Numbered from the stretch's first letter, positions 24,701 to 36,487 are shown. The stretch: 64,000 bases of DNA from Haberlea rhodopensis (GCA_907163345.1 CAJQUN010000003.1:1364001-1428000); one strand, 5' to 3'. A program made the numbers and translations. Notes: generated by a model from the letters alone, not told the origin.

Positions 24701-27700
24701 CCCTCCCTTTTTAGGAGGTGCGATGCCAAGACGACCAATAGGTCATTGGCACCACATTGAGGACTTGAAAACAGCAAATTTAATTGCATCGGACCCAGGC
24801 ACTGGGTATAACATAAAAGATACAGGCCTACAGACCTGAATATTTGTGATTGTAGGAGAGGTGACTTTCTTGGGTTCTGCTGCAGCAACAAGAAGTTTGT
24901 ACCTGAAAATTTAAATCAGATTTCCATGATGAAAAGATTATTTCATTATTGACCTCGAAAACCCATATGACTTTAAGACACAAGATACATTGTTAGGACC
25001 AAAGTTCTCACACACAGTAACAGAAATCAATGAGCAAGATAAGGTAGTTTTTTTAGAAATGTATATTATATTACTGAAAGAAAAGGTGTTACAGTGTAGA
25101 AGAAACACACAACTCACACAAGTTCAAAGGAGGAACTCTCCCTTTCCCCAAGAATTAGCTTGTACTCAGTTCTCAATATCAAATTTCCATGTCTCTCCTC
25201 CCTTTCCCCCTATTTATTCTGATTTTTCCCTCTTTCTTATGCTAACAAACTAATTGTTTCCCCCTCCCCATGTTAGCGTAGTGGTTGGGTTTTCTTCTTG
25301 GGCCTCTTTCTATTTTTATTCCCTCTTTCTTATGCTAACACACTAATTGTTTCCCCCTCCCCATGTTCGCGTAGTGGTTGGGTTTTCTTCTTGGGCCTCT
25401 TTCCATTTTTATTCCCGTAACAATACTGTTCCCTCAATTTCAGCCTTGTCCTCAAGGCTGAGCACTGAAATTTGTTGTTGTTTGACCCTCGATGAAATTA
25501 GTAATGCTCATCCTCTATCCCGTTTCTTGTTAAAAGCAACTACTTCAAATCGAGGTATTTTTGGAATTTAATTTTTTTTAACTACGTTTTTTTAAAAAAA
25601 CCCAATAATTCGGTGCACAATTGGTCCCATGTTAGATCGAGATTGTTCCGACAAAACCACGTTGTCGTCACTCCCTCCATGCTCATGAATGCGATTTGGA
25701 TAAGTTTTGCCATGCGTCGAATTGGTCTTGAAGTAATGCTCCACTATTAGAAGCCAACGCCTGTGATCGTCGTCTTTGAACGTTGGCCTCGCCTCGTATC
25801 TAAAGCACCAGAAAAAATTTCTGTCTCTGACCGGTCGGTATTCATGTTGCATCTCCTTTCGACAGGTCGGACCAATTGTTAGAACCAAAGTTCTCGCACA
25901 CACAATAACAGAAATCAAAGAGCAAGATAAGGTAAATTTTCGGGAAATGTATATTATATTACTGAAATGAAAAGATATTACAGTGAAAAGATATTACAGT
26001 GTAGAAGAAACACATAACTCACACACACTCAAAGGAGGAACTCTCCTTTGTCCCAAGAATTAGCTTGTACTCAATTTTCAATATCAAATCTCCATATCTC
26101 TCCTCCCTTTTCCCCTATTTATTCTGATTTTTCCCTCTTTCTTATGCTAACAAACAAACTGTTTCCCCTCCTCATGTTCACGTGTTAAAATCTTGGGCTT
26201 TTCTACTTTTCTTCCCGTAACATACATCAAAAACTTCAACATGATCAGGAGTATTACTACCTTAATGTGATGCCAACATATGAAGCCACCAAAAACCACA
26301 AAAGAGGATGTAATGGCCATCAAAATAATTCAAAGTATAAAAAAACAAATAACATTGACACAGCTAGATAGTAAAAGGAAAAAACCCAATATTATTCAAA
26401 CAATCAGCAGCTAGCAGCGGCAGAGTCAAAATTTGATTACCAATTAATAAGGAGATGGCACAGAATGGTAGCTATCCGGGAATGGAATTATAGAAGTCCT
26501 TGTAGCTTTACAAAAATTTACATAGAAGGTAGAAACTGAGATTGCGGATTTACCATTGTCACACCATGGAACCCTAAGGCTACAAAGCACGACTGGAGAA
26601 GTACCAAATTGAAGATTGCTGTTTGGAACTTGGAAATTCTAGTATTTATGCATATTATTTACAGAGGAATGCTTTCCCAACATTGTAAGAAAACTACAGA
26701 TGCAGTTGTCCAGCTGCTTTACATATATTTATATTCAATAGAAACGTTCATGGAAAGGCCAGGCAATTCTTTAATTTACAATTGCAGATCACTTAAAAAT
26801 TGCTTTGGATCATTCTGATTGATATAAACAAGGAATCCATTAGGATATATAAGACATGAATAAGAGAAAAATTCAAATATAACAAAATCAAGGACAGGTG
26901 AAAAACCTTGAGCGTTATTTATAAAATAAAAGTCTGAAGTAAAAGAAGAATTCTACTCTACCTCCCTAATAATCATAACGTTCGTGTGGCATAGTTGGCT
27001 AAAGTGATTTTATGTTTAGATATTTCTCAAAATAATACATTTGAGTATTTTAACTAACCCGCCTGTCGTGGCAGTTGCCAACTGACCAGTAGCATCATTC
27101 TTCTTCACATCAGCTAGCACAGCATTAACATGCTCATCCTCAAAACAAAAATATACTGGATACTGAAACATACGATAATACCATCAGATAGAAAAGAAGA
27201 TATACGACAAGTATCAAGATGTTCAAGGTAAATGATTAGAAATGTACAAATTTATTAATTTCAGTTCGAATACCGATAAGGTAGAAACATAGTCAAAATC
27301 TAGACATCAGAAATGCACTGGTCCCCATAGTCTCAGAAGAAAATATCAGAGTGCAAGAACCTAATTTTGTTTCTGTTTCCTCCAACAGAAATATTGCAAG
27401 CGGATAAAGAATTTTGATTTTTAATCAAATCAAAGAAGTAAAGGGTAAACACCCTAAATTCTTCTAAAAGAAGACGAAATTCTGATGAACAAAAGAGAGT
27501 TCTTTCTTACTCACAGGAATGTTGGAATGAATAAGCACGCGTTCTAGTTCAGTAAGAACTTCCTGCACAAAGCCTTTTTCAGAATCATGACCAGCACCGC
27601 CCCTGCTGTCTAAGTTTTGAGGATTAAAAACTTGTGGAAGTAAAAGCAATAGACCACCTAATGGCTTCCTTTGTCCAATATATTCTGCCACAAGATTTCC

Positions 27701-28463
27701 AATAAATTATCAGCCCCACTCTTATGATAACGATGAGGAAACCATTGAAATGTATCCAAAGTAGACTAATGTGGCAAGAACTATAAATAAATTTATAGCA
27801 AAAATAATTCTAGACTACATAGTTCTAGACTTCTAGTGTTCAAATTTCGAATTTGCCTCAGTGATTAACTTGATAACCGGCATTGCTTGGGTCAGCCTCC
27901 TACGTTCACTAGACATTCCTCACAATTTCTCTCTATATATATATTATACAATTAAGCCTTTGAAAGGCAAACAGACTCTCACATCCTTCCAGACCACTGC
28001 AAATATGGAGAAAACAAAATTGCAAGAAATCCTAAACGAACGACAACCAAAGCACTAAACTTCTCAAAGAATAATCAAACATACACACACAAAAAAAGGT
28101 TCATGCAGCGTAAACCTGCTATCTGATTAAGAAAAGTAGAAAAATCAACTAAACGAAGTAATTTAAAAGACCTCTAATGAGAGTGAGATTCAATTCACGG
28201 ACGGGAAGAATAAGGACCGTGCGGGAGAGATCGGCGACTTCAGATGAGGAGAACAGGGAGGAGCCGGCATGGTGGTTGAGGGCGGCGAGGCGGGATCCAA
28301 ACGGCACTCCCCCGAGATCGTACTGCACGAGGCGGTAAACGTCGACCACCGTGACGGCGTCACATAGCTCCACACACGTCATCACTACGATGAGTAAGGT
28401 AATTACCGAAGAGTACACCGAGCCCACCAACGCCGGCGGCTGAGATTTCTGTATTTTCGCCAT
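21742..28463 (-). CDS. NCLN: Nicalin (ER membrane protein of the BOS/NCLN complex), 14 exons
   Basis: Joining the exons gives an open frame of 568 residues. Exons (minus): 28463-28172, 27684-27515, 27162-27059, 24902-24836, 24528-24436, 24342-24178, 24082-23942, 23842-23765, 23492-23380, 23269-23209, 23131-22964, 22596-22495, 22051-21962, 21804-21742. Every intron is GT-AG and phases match. A membrane segment lies at ~11-35, then VVDVYRLVQYD and VPFGSRLAALNHHA. The M28-peptidase-like fold follows (IAVVASYDTFGAAP at ~229-242, SDSNGSGVVALLEIARLF, LFALTSGGPYNYNGTQK). A C-terminal membrane segment spans ~523-546 and the protein ends RKVKIA. Nicalins resemble aminopeptidases but are thought to lack activity; in animals they act with NOMO and TMEM147 in multipass membrane-protein biogenesis. 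Length matches plant homologues (~565). Intron 3 is 2.16 kb because of an LTR element. Confidence 0.95.
24991..26222 (-). mobile_element. Short non-autonomous gypsy-derived LTR element in nicalin intron 3
   Basis: Two LTRs (24991-25422, 432 bp; 25877-26222, 346 bp) begin tgttag and end cccgtaaca, with target duplication tacat at 24986-24990 and 26223-26227. The size difference comes mainly from a ~90-bp tandem duplication in the left LTR (near 25220-25410). The 454-bp interior, on the minus strand, has a primer-site position ATTGGTCCGACCTG next to the right LTR, a short gag-like peptide (RRWLLIVEHYFK at ~25750) and the CTTGAGGACAAGG..GAGGGAACAG tail typical of gypsy 3' ends beside the left LTR. 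It lies in the same orientation as nicalin and leaves splice sites intact. Confidence 0.9.
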
Positions 28464-29600
28464 TAGCTGAGAGCTTTGATCTGTTCTGTTTCAGAGGAGG
28501 AATAAGATAATCTCGAGTGCTGTTCCCTAACAAGTGAGTGTTTGTTTCCATTGTAATCCTATTTTTTTATTATAATCAATAATTAAAAAATAATTGGGTT
28601 TTGTTCGTCAAAAAGAAAAGACCGGATCCAAATAGACCGACCAACCTAACTCAAGGCCAAATGGGCTGGCCTCTAGGTGAGTTTGGTAAACGCCAATCCA
28701 ATCAAGCCACTGATTGGGAGGACCAACCCGTCAAAAATAAAAAGTTTTATCTAAAAATGCAAGAGCGAGTGAGGAAGAAGTACGGAGAGTGACATAAAAT
28801 TAGGTCAGCATCGATGTATTCACCAACTACTTCACAGATATCCTACTTTACAAAATCATTGTTGACAATCTGACTTATTGTGTTCAAGTTTTTTGTCGCT
28901 GAATTTAGCAAAGAAAAATTTCACAAGATTTCACAGTAGTGGAACAGTACAGGCTCAGAGCAAATCTAGCTAGAAACACAATAATATGTAGCGTATGTTA
29001 GTTTACAACGTTGAAATGCATCATATTTCTTATGTCTATCTATATTCTATATACATCCTCATATCAAGCAGGCTTCAGAAATCTTACAAAGAAGGATTTT
29101 AAAGCCATTATGCATTCCTAGAATTGGGTTTCTCTATGTGAAAACTCCATAATATGGCAAAATTAATGGTATGTAAAATTATTAGTGCTGGAAAAATCTT
29201 GCACCTGTATATGTCGATGAGGACCTGGAGAGATTTCTTCTTTTCTATGAATTGTTTCAACGGTTAGAAGCATTTTGCATAATTTCTATTCAAGATTCAA
29301 GAACAAAATAAATAGAAACCATAAGGTAAAATTCAACAAATACTTCAGAGGAAAAATGTTCAGAAGATAGCAAGAGGTTACCTCTGAATATTGGATATGG
29401 TATTGTCGTAAGAATGAAAATTTCACTATAGTTTCCCACTTGGAATCAGTATTGGAACTTTTCAGATTCTGTTTCTTCGAGTGAAATTGGGTTATATGAT
29501 ATGTACTTGAAAATGATTGCCTAAAGAAACAGAAGGCAGTGTGCGCCATAGCTGCTTAGGTTAATTAAGCCAGCGAGCTAACATGTCTTATCTCGCAGCC
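28464..29600. other. Nicalin upstream region, no other gene recognised
   Basis: Holds the presumed nicalin promoter and 5' UTR next to 28463. The ORFs at 28601-28792 and 29286-29549 show no recognisable features. Confidence 0.4.
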
Positions 29601-29639
29601 CAAATGAGTTGGTCCATATAGGTTCGCTTTCAGGCGAGC

Positions 29640-30180
29640 TCATATTCTTTTATTTGTGTAGCAAAAGCTGAGAAGTATCTATTTAGGAATTGCGCTTGGA
29701 ATAAGTCACATCAATATGTGTCATTGGGCTCTGACTTTCATCAAAATTGTCTTCCACCACATAGATGCATTTTTGGTAAGTTGGAATTCTGTTAACCTTA
29801 ACCAAGCAGATTTGATGCATGGTGGATACAAATATCTGTTCGATCCTTTCCAACCATTCCTCAGTCTATTCTCCTGATTCAGTTCCCTCAAAAAGTGGTG
29901 GATGAAAGCCCATAAACTGAGTCAAAATCAACTCCTCGGGTAAAAGTTGATGTTCGACTAGTCTTGCCCCCAAAGCTATTGTAGTAAAGAGTTTGTTTTT
30001 CCAATACTAGCATTGATGCTAACTGCATCACATACATCTTCCTGTCGACAATCTGATTCCCTATCTGCCATGCTTCAATCTTATGGTTAACCATAACATT
30101 TAATAACTCCAATTGGCATAGTTCAATCACTTTATTTACATTGCAACCTACGCAATTATGATCATTTGATCGTATCAAAA
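29640..30180 (-). pseudogene. Ty3/gypsy gag relic
   Basis: Minus-strand pieces read EEWLERIEQIF and, near 29660-29695, QFLNRYFSAFATQIKEYE, which correspond to gypsy gag blocks (W..ME.IF and F...YFP...Q.KE.EF). Frames are broken throughout. It follows the primer site and LTR immediately to its right, in the order expected for a minus-strand element. Downstream domains are absent. Confidence 0.7.
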
Positions 30181-30281
30181 CATTATGGTATACTCAACAA
30201 TCCATTCACATGTGCACAAACTACACTAATGAACTCTCTTAACTCGTGCTAGACATCTGAATAGTCCGGACAACTAACCAC

Positions 30282-30297
30282 TGATCTGATATCATTA
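30282..30297 (-). other. Decayed primer-binding site of the gypsy relic
   Basis: On the minus strand TAATGATATCAGATCA sits directly after the LTR end CTTACA and resembles the initiator tRNA-Met primer site TGGTATCAGAGC. It sets the element's orientation. Confidence 0.6.
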
Positions 30298-30298
30298 T

Positions 30299-31939
30299 TG
30301 TAAGACCTCAATCAAGTCACCACTTAATTATTGCATAATGAAGCGAGTTAGTTAAAAAAATTGAAATGAATTCCCCCAAATAGTTCTTTATTAACATATA
30401 ATTTGATTATATACATCAAAAACTAGTTTCATATGACTAATACTCAAAATCAGAAAGGACTTGTCAACGTAACATTACAGTTTCACAAAACTTGATAATA
30501 TATATTAATTTTATTCTAGACACAACTGTCTAGAACAAAATATCCTCTTAATACTCCTCTAAGCATAGTATTCCTCGCTACGTTATTACAACGACATTTC
30601 ATAGTATTCATCGCTACTTATAAAGTGGCATTTAATAGTTCTTCGCTACGTTATAGCAATGGCATTTAACAATTTCATCGCTACATTATAACTGCGGCAT
30701 TTATTGGTATTCCTCACTACATTTTAACTGCGGCATTTCATAGCATTCATCGCTACTTTATAACAGCTGCATATTCACGTATTCATCGTTATGTTATAAC
30801 AGCGGCATGTGACGATGCTCATTATTAACTAAATTAATCAAACTAGATTTCATGTCATCATACATGCTCGTACGTCAATACGTACCTTATCATCCGGGTT
30901 ACTGATAAGTCAACATCCTCTTGGTCATGTAGCTTGCGAAGGCTCTACATGAATTCAACGTTTCAATATTAATTCATTACAATACTTATACACAATAAAG
31001 ACTCCCCTTTTCCAGCTTAGACACTTATGCTCAATAATATGATATTAATCTAGGTAATAAACAACCAGTTACCAATAGAATTACTCAAAGAATTGGAGAG
31101 AAAATATTAGATTTTTTTTATCGTTAACCGATCGATTGGTAATTCTCAATATTTTGACCAACATGTTACGCACTTTACTGATCGATCGATGGCAATACCA
31201 CCGATCGATCAGTAAATCTCAAAATTTTCAACTTCCTTTATGTATTTTATCAATCGATCGAGGCTATGGCTACCGATCGATCGGTAATTTCTGTTGTTAG
31301 AAAATCTCATTTCTAAAACACAATAAATCGGTAACTTCTGTTGTTCGAAAATCTCATTTCTAAAACACAATAAACCTCAACCATTTCAAGGCATACTTCA
31401 TACCACACTTGCAACTCAACTAGCATCATTTATACTCAACAATAATCATAAAAGTTTACACGCATCAAACACAAAGTCTTAAAATTCATAGCTTCAAGAA
31501 AATTCACAACTCAACTCAACAATCAAATAAAACTACTACTAAGGTGTAAATTAAGCTTAACCAAGCACACCTTAACCAATTAAAACTTGAAAATGGAGAG
31601 ATCTTCTCTTAGAAGTGAGAAGATAGAAATGGAGTGGAGAAGAGCACCAAAGAAGTCAATTTCTTAGTGTGTGTAGAGAGAGTGGTATGTGTTTTTCCCC
31701 ATCTCACTTTTTACCTATTTATCTATGGTTTTTCTAAAAAATTAAAACAAAGCAAACTAAAACCCCATCAACTTAGTCTTGCAAGTTGCAAGACTAAGTG
31801 CACATATACTAATCAATTCACATCAATAATGTTTCAACCACGGTTCCAACTACGATTTAAAAATTAAACTCCGTAATCATCTCATAATTATCACAGATAA
31901 ATCAAGTAATTAAAACGTAATTACTTCCAAGCATCACAA
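30299..31939 (-). repeat. 5' LTR of a gypsy element (family B)
   Basis: 1641 bp from tgtaagacct to agcatcaca; on the minus strand TGTGATGCTTGG..GGTCTTACA, the same end style as 16364-19315. It contains the shared LTR block ctcgtacgtcaatacgtacctt (30868-30889), a 39-bp tandem array (30540-30815), a cluster of GATCGATC palindromes (31125-31285) and a pyrimidine/purine-rich leader (31590-31680). It is followed on the minus strand by a primer site and gag relic. No matching 3' LTR was found. Confidence 0.75.
30540..30815. repeat. Tandem array of ~39-bp units in the LTR
   Basis: About seven diverged units of the form 'atagtattcatcgctacnttataacagcggcattt'. Single units of the same sentence occur in plus orientation at 35470-35540 and 43370-43410, showing the array is an LTR-internal expansion. 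Confidence 0.8.
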
Positions 31940-32139
31940 AATCTATGATTAGCGTGGTGACCAAGCATATCTAAAATCTGAGCACTCGTTATGAGGATAT
32001 CAACAATCGTAATATTCTCATTTATTTTTATTGTTACAAGCACTTGGCAAAAGATTTGTTTTATTTTGGTGTCTAATTATAAACCTGCCAAAGTAGCATT
32101 CCAATTTCTCATTAAATTTTTTCGTTAAAAATATATACA

Positions 32140-32434
32140 TCTATACTATATTATAAAGTCTAAACCCCATATAATAACTACCTTGGTCCGTCCAAAATAG
32201 ACCAATGTCAAATTACTTATATACCCCTACCAATTCATCTATACTATATTTCTTTCTTTCGGTAATGATAATTAACTATTTGTTACTTTTAGTTGATTAA
32301 TTATATATATTTGTTATTTTTACTTAATTAAATTTTTTTTTTGGAGAAAATTCAAATGCCTAATTACTTATATACCCCTACCAATGGATATATTTATTAT
32401 GTTACACACGCAACGCGTGTGCGTGGTCCGCTAG
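32140..32434 (+). mobile_element. Helitron 1 of a head-to-tail trio
   Basis: Starts tctatactatattataaag after an A and ends with hairpin acacgcaacgcgtgtgcgt..ctag before a T, the standard non-autonomous plant Helitron ends (TC...CTAG, inserted between A and T). 295 bp, no coding capacity. A second Helitron-like 5' end (tctatactatatttc) occurs inside at 32230, hinting at nesting. Confidence 0.85.
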
Positions 32435-32757
32435 TTTATATAATATGAGAGCACCTTAGAGTAACCACTATGATATGACCATTGTGAAATTTCAAAAATA
32501 TCATCTGCTTGATTTAGTAATAGACATAAGACCATGGGACAAGGAATAATGTTGAAAGATCACCTATTAACTTCCCAACTAAGTTCCTAAGTTTTCATCA
32601 GATTTTTTCCTTCCGAAAATATGTGCGGCAGTTTTTTCTCTTCCCCATAAAATATCATATTTAAATCAGATATTTCAAATATAAAAATTTAGTGTACATA
32701 TACAATATATAAAATTTAAATTTCATTACACACGCAAGCCGTGTTCGTCGGCCGCTA
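32435..32757 (+). mobile_element. Helitron 2 of the trio
   Basis: Begins directly after Helitron 1 (tttatataatatgagagcacc) and ends acacgcaagccgtgttcgtcggccgctag. Its body matches 36170-36487 closely ('ccttagagtaa', 'gatcacctattaacttcccaac', 'ttttttccttccgaaaatat'), so it is the same family as the second element of the other cluster. Confidence 0.8.
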
Positions 32758-33104
32758 GTAAATTATAAAGTGTGAGTATGGTAGAGTAACTACCTTGGTG
32801 GACCTTCTTCATAATTTCAATATTGCCCCTCATGTTATGTTATGCAAATATTTGTATTCCAAGAATACTCCAAAAACAAAACCTATCAATTTAAATTAAA
32901 AGTACACAAGCTTCATTGATAAATTAAACATATAAATAATTTAAATAAATAAAAAATAAAAAAAGTATTATATTTTATAATTCAAATAAATAAAGACAAC
33001 AAAATGTAAAATAATGTACTTTTTATAAATATTTATTATAATAAAAAATATATTCTATAAAATAATAGATTGTATGTGCACGCAACACGTACAATGATCG
33101 CTAG
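32758..33104 (+). mobile_element. Helitron 3 of the trio
   Basis: Begins taaattataaagtgtgag directly after Helitron 2's CTAG and ends gtgcacgcaacacgtacaatgatcgctag before a T. Interior is AT-rich with no coding sequence and differs from its neighbours. Confidence 0.75.
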
Positions 33105-33433
33105 TAACAATTACATACAAGAGCAACATAGAAAAAAATGATCTTTCTTTTGTGAACTATAGAATTATCAAAATACCCTTAACACATAATTTGAATTATG
33201 AAAATAGACTCACTTTTTTATTTTGTTTTTCTAAAATATCTAAAATCATAATTTTGATTTTTTTTCTTTTATAAATCATTGTTCAACTTCATCCAATTAA
33301 TTTGATTTTTATCTAAAAGCTTCTTAACGTTAAAAAAGCTAACACACATTTTGTATTATGTTTCAAAAGTTTACTTTATGTAGAACAAATAAAACAAATA
33401 TATGGAAGAATTAGTGAAAGAAAAAAGGAAAAA
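33105..33433. other. Spacer between the Helitrons and tRNA-Leu
   Basis: AT-rich. The part next to 33434 holds the oligo-T terminator of the minus-strand tRNA gene (TTTTT at 33429-33433 read on the minus strand). Confidence 0.5.
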
Positions 33434-33516
33434 TGGTGGCTGTGGGGTTCGAACCCACGCGCACTTATGTGCAGAAGATCTTAAGTCTTCCCCCTTAACC
33501 TCTCGGGCAAACCACC
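33434..33516 (-). tRNA. tRNA-Leu (anticodon UAA)
   Basis: 83 nt including the discriminator A. On the minus strand the acceptor stem GGTGGTT pairs with AGCCACC. The anticodon arm GAAGA-CTTAAGA-TCTTC gives anticodon TAA. A long variable arm (TGCACATAAGTGCG) marks a class II tRNA and hence leucine. The T arm is GTGGG-TTCGAAC-CCCAC. The internal B box GGTTCGAAC is intact and a T5 pol III terminator follows. No intron. It appears functional. Confidence 0.95.
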
Positions 33517-33726
33517 GATGTTTACCAAACCCAAACCTTTTGGATTTATATATACATAGTAATAACCCAAAAACGAGTCGTATTTTTATCGATCAATCAG
33601 AAGCATCTCTTAAAGCACCGGTAATCTTCCTCAAACTCCAGTTTTAATCCCAAATCACCACTCACAAAAACCCTAAATCAAAGCTTCCTGATTTATTATC
33701 ATTAGATTTGTTCGAATCTAGCGCTA

Positions 33727-33971
33727 ATGGCGGAAGACTTGGCGTCGATGTTCGGGACGGAGATAGACACGGTGAACTGCTCTTTTTACTTCAAAATCGG
33801 AGCTTGCAGGCACGGAGACCGCTGCTCAAGTCACGTCTGCACACGAAACCTAGCATAAGCCCAACGTTGTTACTCTACAACATGTACCCGCGTCCCGATA
33901 TGATTACCCCAGGAGTTGATGCTCAGGGCAGGAACATTTCGAGGTGGCCCGCTTTTCAAAATTTCTTCTGA
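33727..33971 (+). pseudogene. U2AF35: U2AF35 (U2AF small subunit) 5' fragment, frameshifted
   Basis: From the ATG at 33727 the frame reads MAEDLASMFGTEIDTVNCSFYFKIGACRHGDRC, the N-terminus of U2AF35 with its first CCCH zinc finger, the splicing factor that recognises the 3' splice-site AG. A few extra bases after the second Cys codon (~33830) shift the frame. The continuation (LHTKPSISPTLLLYNMYPRPDMITPGVDAQG) lies in the frame of 33708-33971. Homology stops at ~33940, before the RRM, and a stop follows. So this is a truncated, frameshifted fragment of a gene whose normal product is ~300 residues. Some 5' UTR-like sequence may be included upstream. Whether it arose by duplication or retrotransposition is not visible. 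Confidence 0.85.
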
Positions 33972-34700
33972 ATTTATAATTATATATCTGGAAATGGCTT
34001 TACGGATGACACTTCAGTTTGCTGGATTTTAATATTGGCCGGACTCGTGTTCTTTCTTGTATTTCTAGATTAATTTGGTGTTTGTTTGTTTTTTTTCTTT
34101 CTTTTTTTGAAGAAAGCTTGAGCAATAAATTATACTGATTTCACGTTCGATTTTGTTTTGATTTTGCTTATCTGTGATTAATAATATGCTTGTGGTGCAC
34201 TGCATGATGACGGACTATCCATCCACCGCGGCCAATCTAGTGATGACTATGCTTATGTACAAGGGACGAAATCTAAAAATGGTATTTCAAGTTACGAATT
34301 AAACCCCCATGAGTTGACTAAGTAAGTTGCATTATTAATTTAAATGGAACTGAAAAAATAAATAAGCCCAAGCACCCACCTCTTCCTTTGCCGGACAAAT
34401 GACAGAGACTAATGTATGTATTATAACATGGATTAGAAAAGGATAAGCGGAGCATAAATCTGAATTTGTGGAAAATGAAACTCAATCAACGAAAATAAAA
34501 CAAAACTCTCGACTCCTCTAATTCAACTGGTGAATTCCCGAGCTCTAACCCACCTGAGCTCTCGAACTGGACCTGCTCTTCTGACATGTTTCAGGGCCAA
34601 GGGTGTAGTCAAGCAAAAGTTCTGAAAATATACACATTTGCCAAAAATAAATCAGAGTCTGAAAGGAACTGACTGAGAAGACACTATAGAATAGAAATTA
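33972..34700. other. Intergenic, no recognised gene
   Basis: No coding or repeat feature recognised apart from homopolymer T tracts near 34090-34110. Confidence 0.4.
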
Positions 34701-35600
34701 TATATTAATTGTGGTTCCCCAGTTACTCAAAGTGATTGTATCATGAGTCCTCATCCTAGATTAATCACCTGGAGGTAATATTGGTTCAAATCTTATGTGC
34801 TTTTTTATACTGAATGTGATTTAACAAATGTTGAATATAATTTCGGGGAGTATTCTCTCATAAATTGTAATCTGGAAAAATTGTTTACATGTTTCTGTAT
34901 GGCGTTGATTTGGAGGTTTTGATATTGTGCATGGTCGTGTATAGTGGAGTTTCGAAGAGTTGGAATGGTGATTTTTCGAAAACAGAGTCTACTGATTGAT
35001 TGTTAGCATTGGTACCGATCGATCGGTAAAAGATGTGGGTAAGAAAACAAAAAATGTGATTTACTGATCGATCAATCGGTAAGTAAAGTAGGTGATGGAA
35101 GATGAATTTTCTAAGTTTTATCGATTCGATCGGTAATGATATAATTAAAAAATATATAATCTTCTTTTTTTATCAATTGTTCGAGGAATCTATTGGTCCT
35201 TCGACATTTATTTCTTGGATATAAGATTGTATTATTGAGCATTAGTGTTTATGCTAAAGAAGTAAAGTTTTATGTTTATATGCTTTGATGATGAATTTCA
35301 ATTGAATTGTTGAATTAATGTTGAGCCTGCTCAAATATCTAGACAAAGAGGAGGGCAACTTGAAAAGTAATATTGGACCATAAGGTACGTAGTAACGTAC
35401 GAGTATTAGTATAATATTGTGTTTATACTTAAATGAGTAAGCTAAATTATAATGATGATGATGTAAGCGATGAGTAATTGATATGTACCGCTATTACGAC
35501 ATGCGATGAGTATTACGTACCGCTGTTACAACCAAGGAGGGGTATATGTGATGATGTTATAACAAGTGATGGATATTGTAACGCCCAGTTACAAACTAAT
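34701..35600 (+). repeat. Gypsy-type LTR fragment (family B), plus orientation
   Basis: Contains the shared block aaggtacgtagtaacgtacgag (35382-35403), single units of the 39-bp array seen at 30540 (35470-35540), and three GATCGATC-type palindromes at 35012-35135. It therefore belongs with 30299-31939 but is inverted relative to it. Ends are not defined; a possible terminus is at 'attgtaacgcccag' (35576). Confidence 0.55.
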
Positions 35601-35831
35601 ATAGATCAAGAAGAATTAAGCAAAAAAAAATATTAATTAGTTGAGAATTTAGGAGAATAATTAAATTGCAACGAAAAAGTCAATTTAAATTAATCAACAA
35701 CTAGTAAAATTTGAACTGATTGAAATAAACAGCTAGCAAAATTTTGAGAGAACCCGGATAACTAAAAGTATAGACTACTGATTAATGTGTTTCGGACAAC
35801 AACACATTATAGTATATAGATGCGATTTTAT

Positions 35832-35853
35832 AACACACACACACACACACACA
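35832..35853. repeat. (CA)n microsatellite
   Basis: Eleven consecutive CA dinucleotides immediately upstream of a Helitron start. Confidence 0.95.
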
Positions 35854-35864
35854 TATAATAATAA

Positions 35865-36169
35865 TCTATACCTATATATAAAGTAAGAGGTACATAAACC
35901 TACATTTGGCCTCTTGGTATGCCACCAAATTTACTAAAATGCCCCTAACAATCTTATTATTTACAATATTACCATTCCACATAACAAAATCAAATAAAAA
36001 TATTAAAGTCCAACAAATAGTTGTTAAAAAAGACAAATAAACAACTAAACTCAAAAAACAATTTAACAAATATATTAAATCCCAAAATAGAAAATGACTT
36101 TACGATTACCACATCCTTTATAAAAAATATTGACCGTACATGCACGCAACGCGTGCAAGATAATACTAG
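35865..36169 (+). mobile_element. Helitron 4, first of a head-to-tail pair
   Basis: Starts tctatacctatatataaagt and ends with the hairpin gcacgcaacgcgtgcaagataatactag before a T. 305 bp, no coding sequence. Directly followed by Helitron 5. Confidence 0.8.
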
Positions 36170-36487
36170 TAATAATAATGTGTAAGCACCTTAGAGTAAG
36201 CATTTTTGTATGGCCATTGTGAAATTCCAAAAATATCCTCTATATGCTTTAGTTATAGCCATCAGACCGTGAGATATATGATGAAGATCACCTATTAACT
36301 TCCCAACTTAGTTCCCAATTTTCACCAGTTTTTTTCCTTCCGAAAATATATGCGGTAGTTTTTTCTCGTTCCCAAAAAAATATCATATTCAAATCAGATA
36401 TTTCAAATATAAAAATTTAGTATACATATACAATATATAAAATTTAAAATTTCATTACACAAGCAACGCATGTACGTCGGCAGCTGG
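36170..36487 (+). mobile_element. Helitron 5, second of the pair
   Basis: Directly follows Helitron 4 and is a close relative of Helitron 2 at 32435-32757. The 3' end reads acaagcaacgcatgtacgtcggcagctgg, where CTGG replaces CTAG. The two clusters thus share a second member in the same order. Confidence 0.75.
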
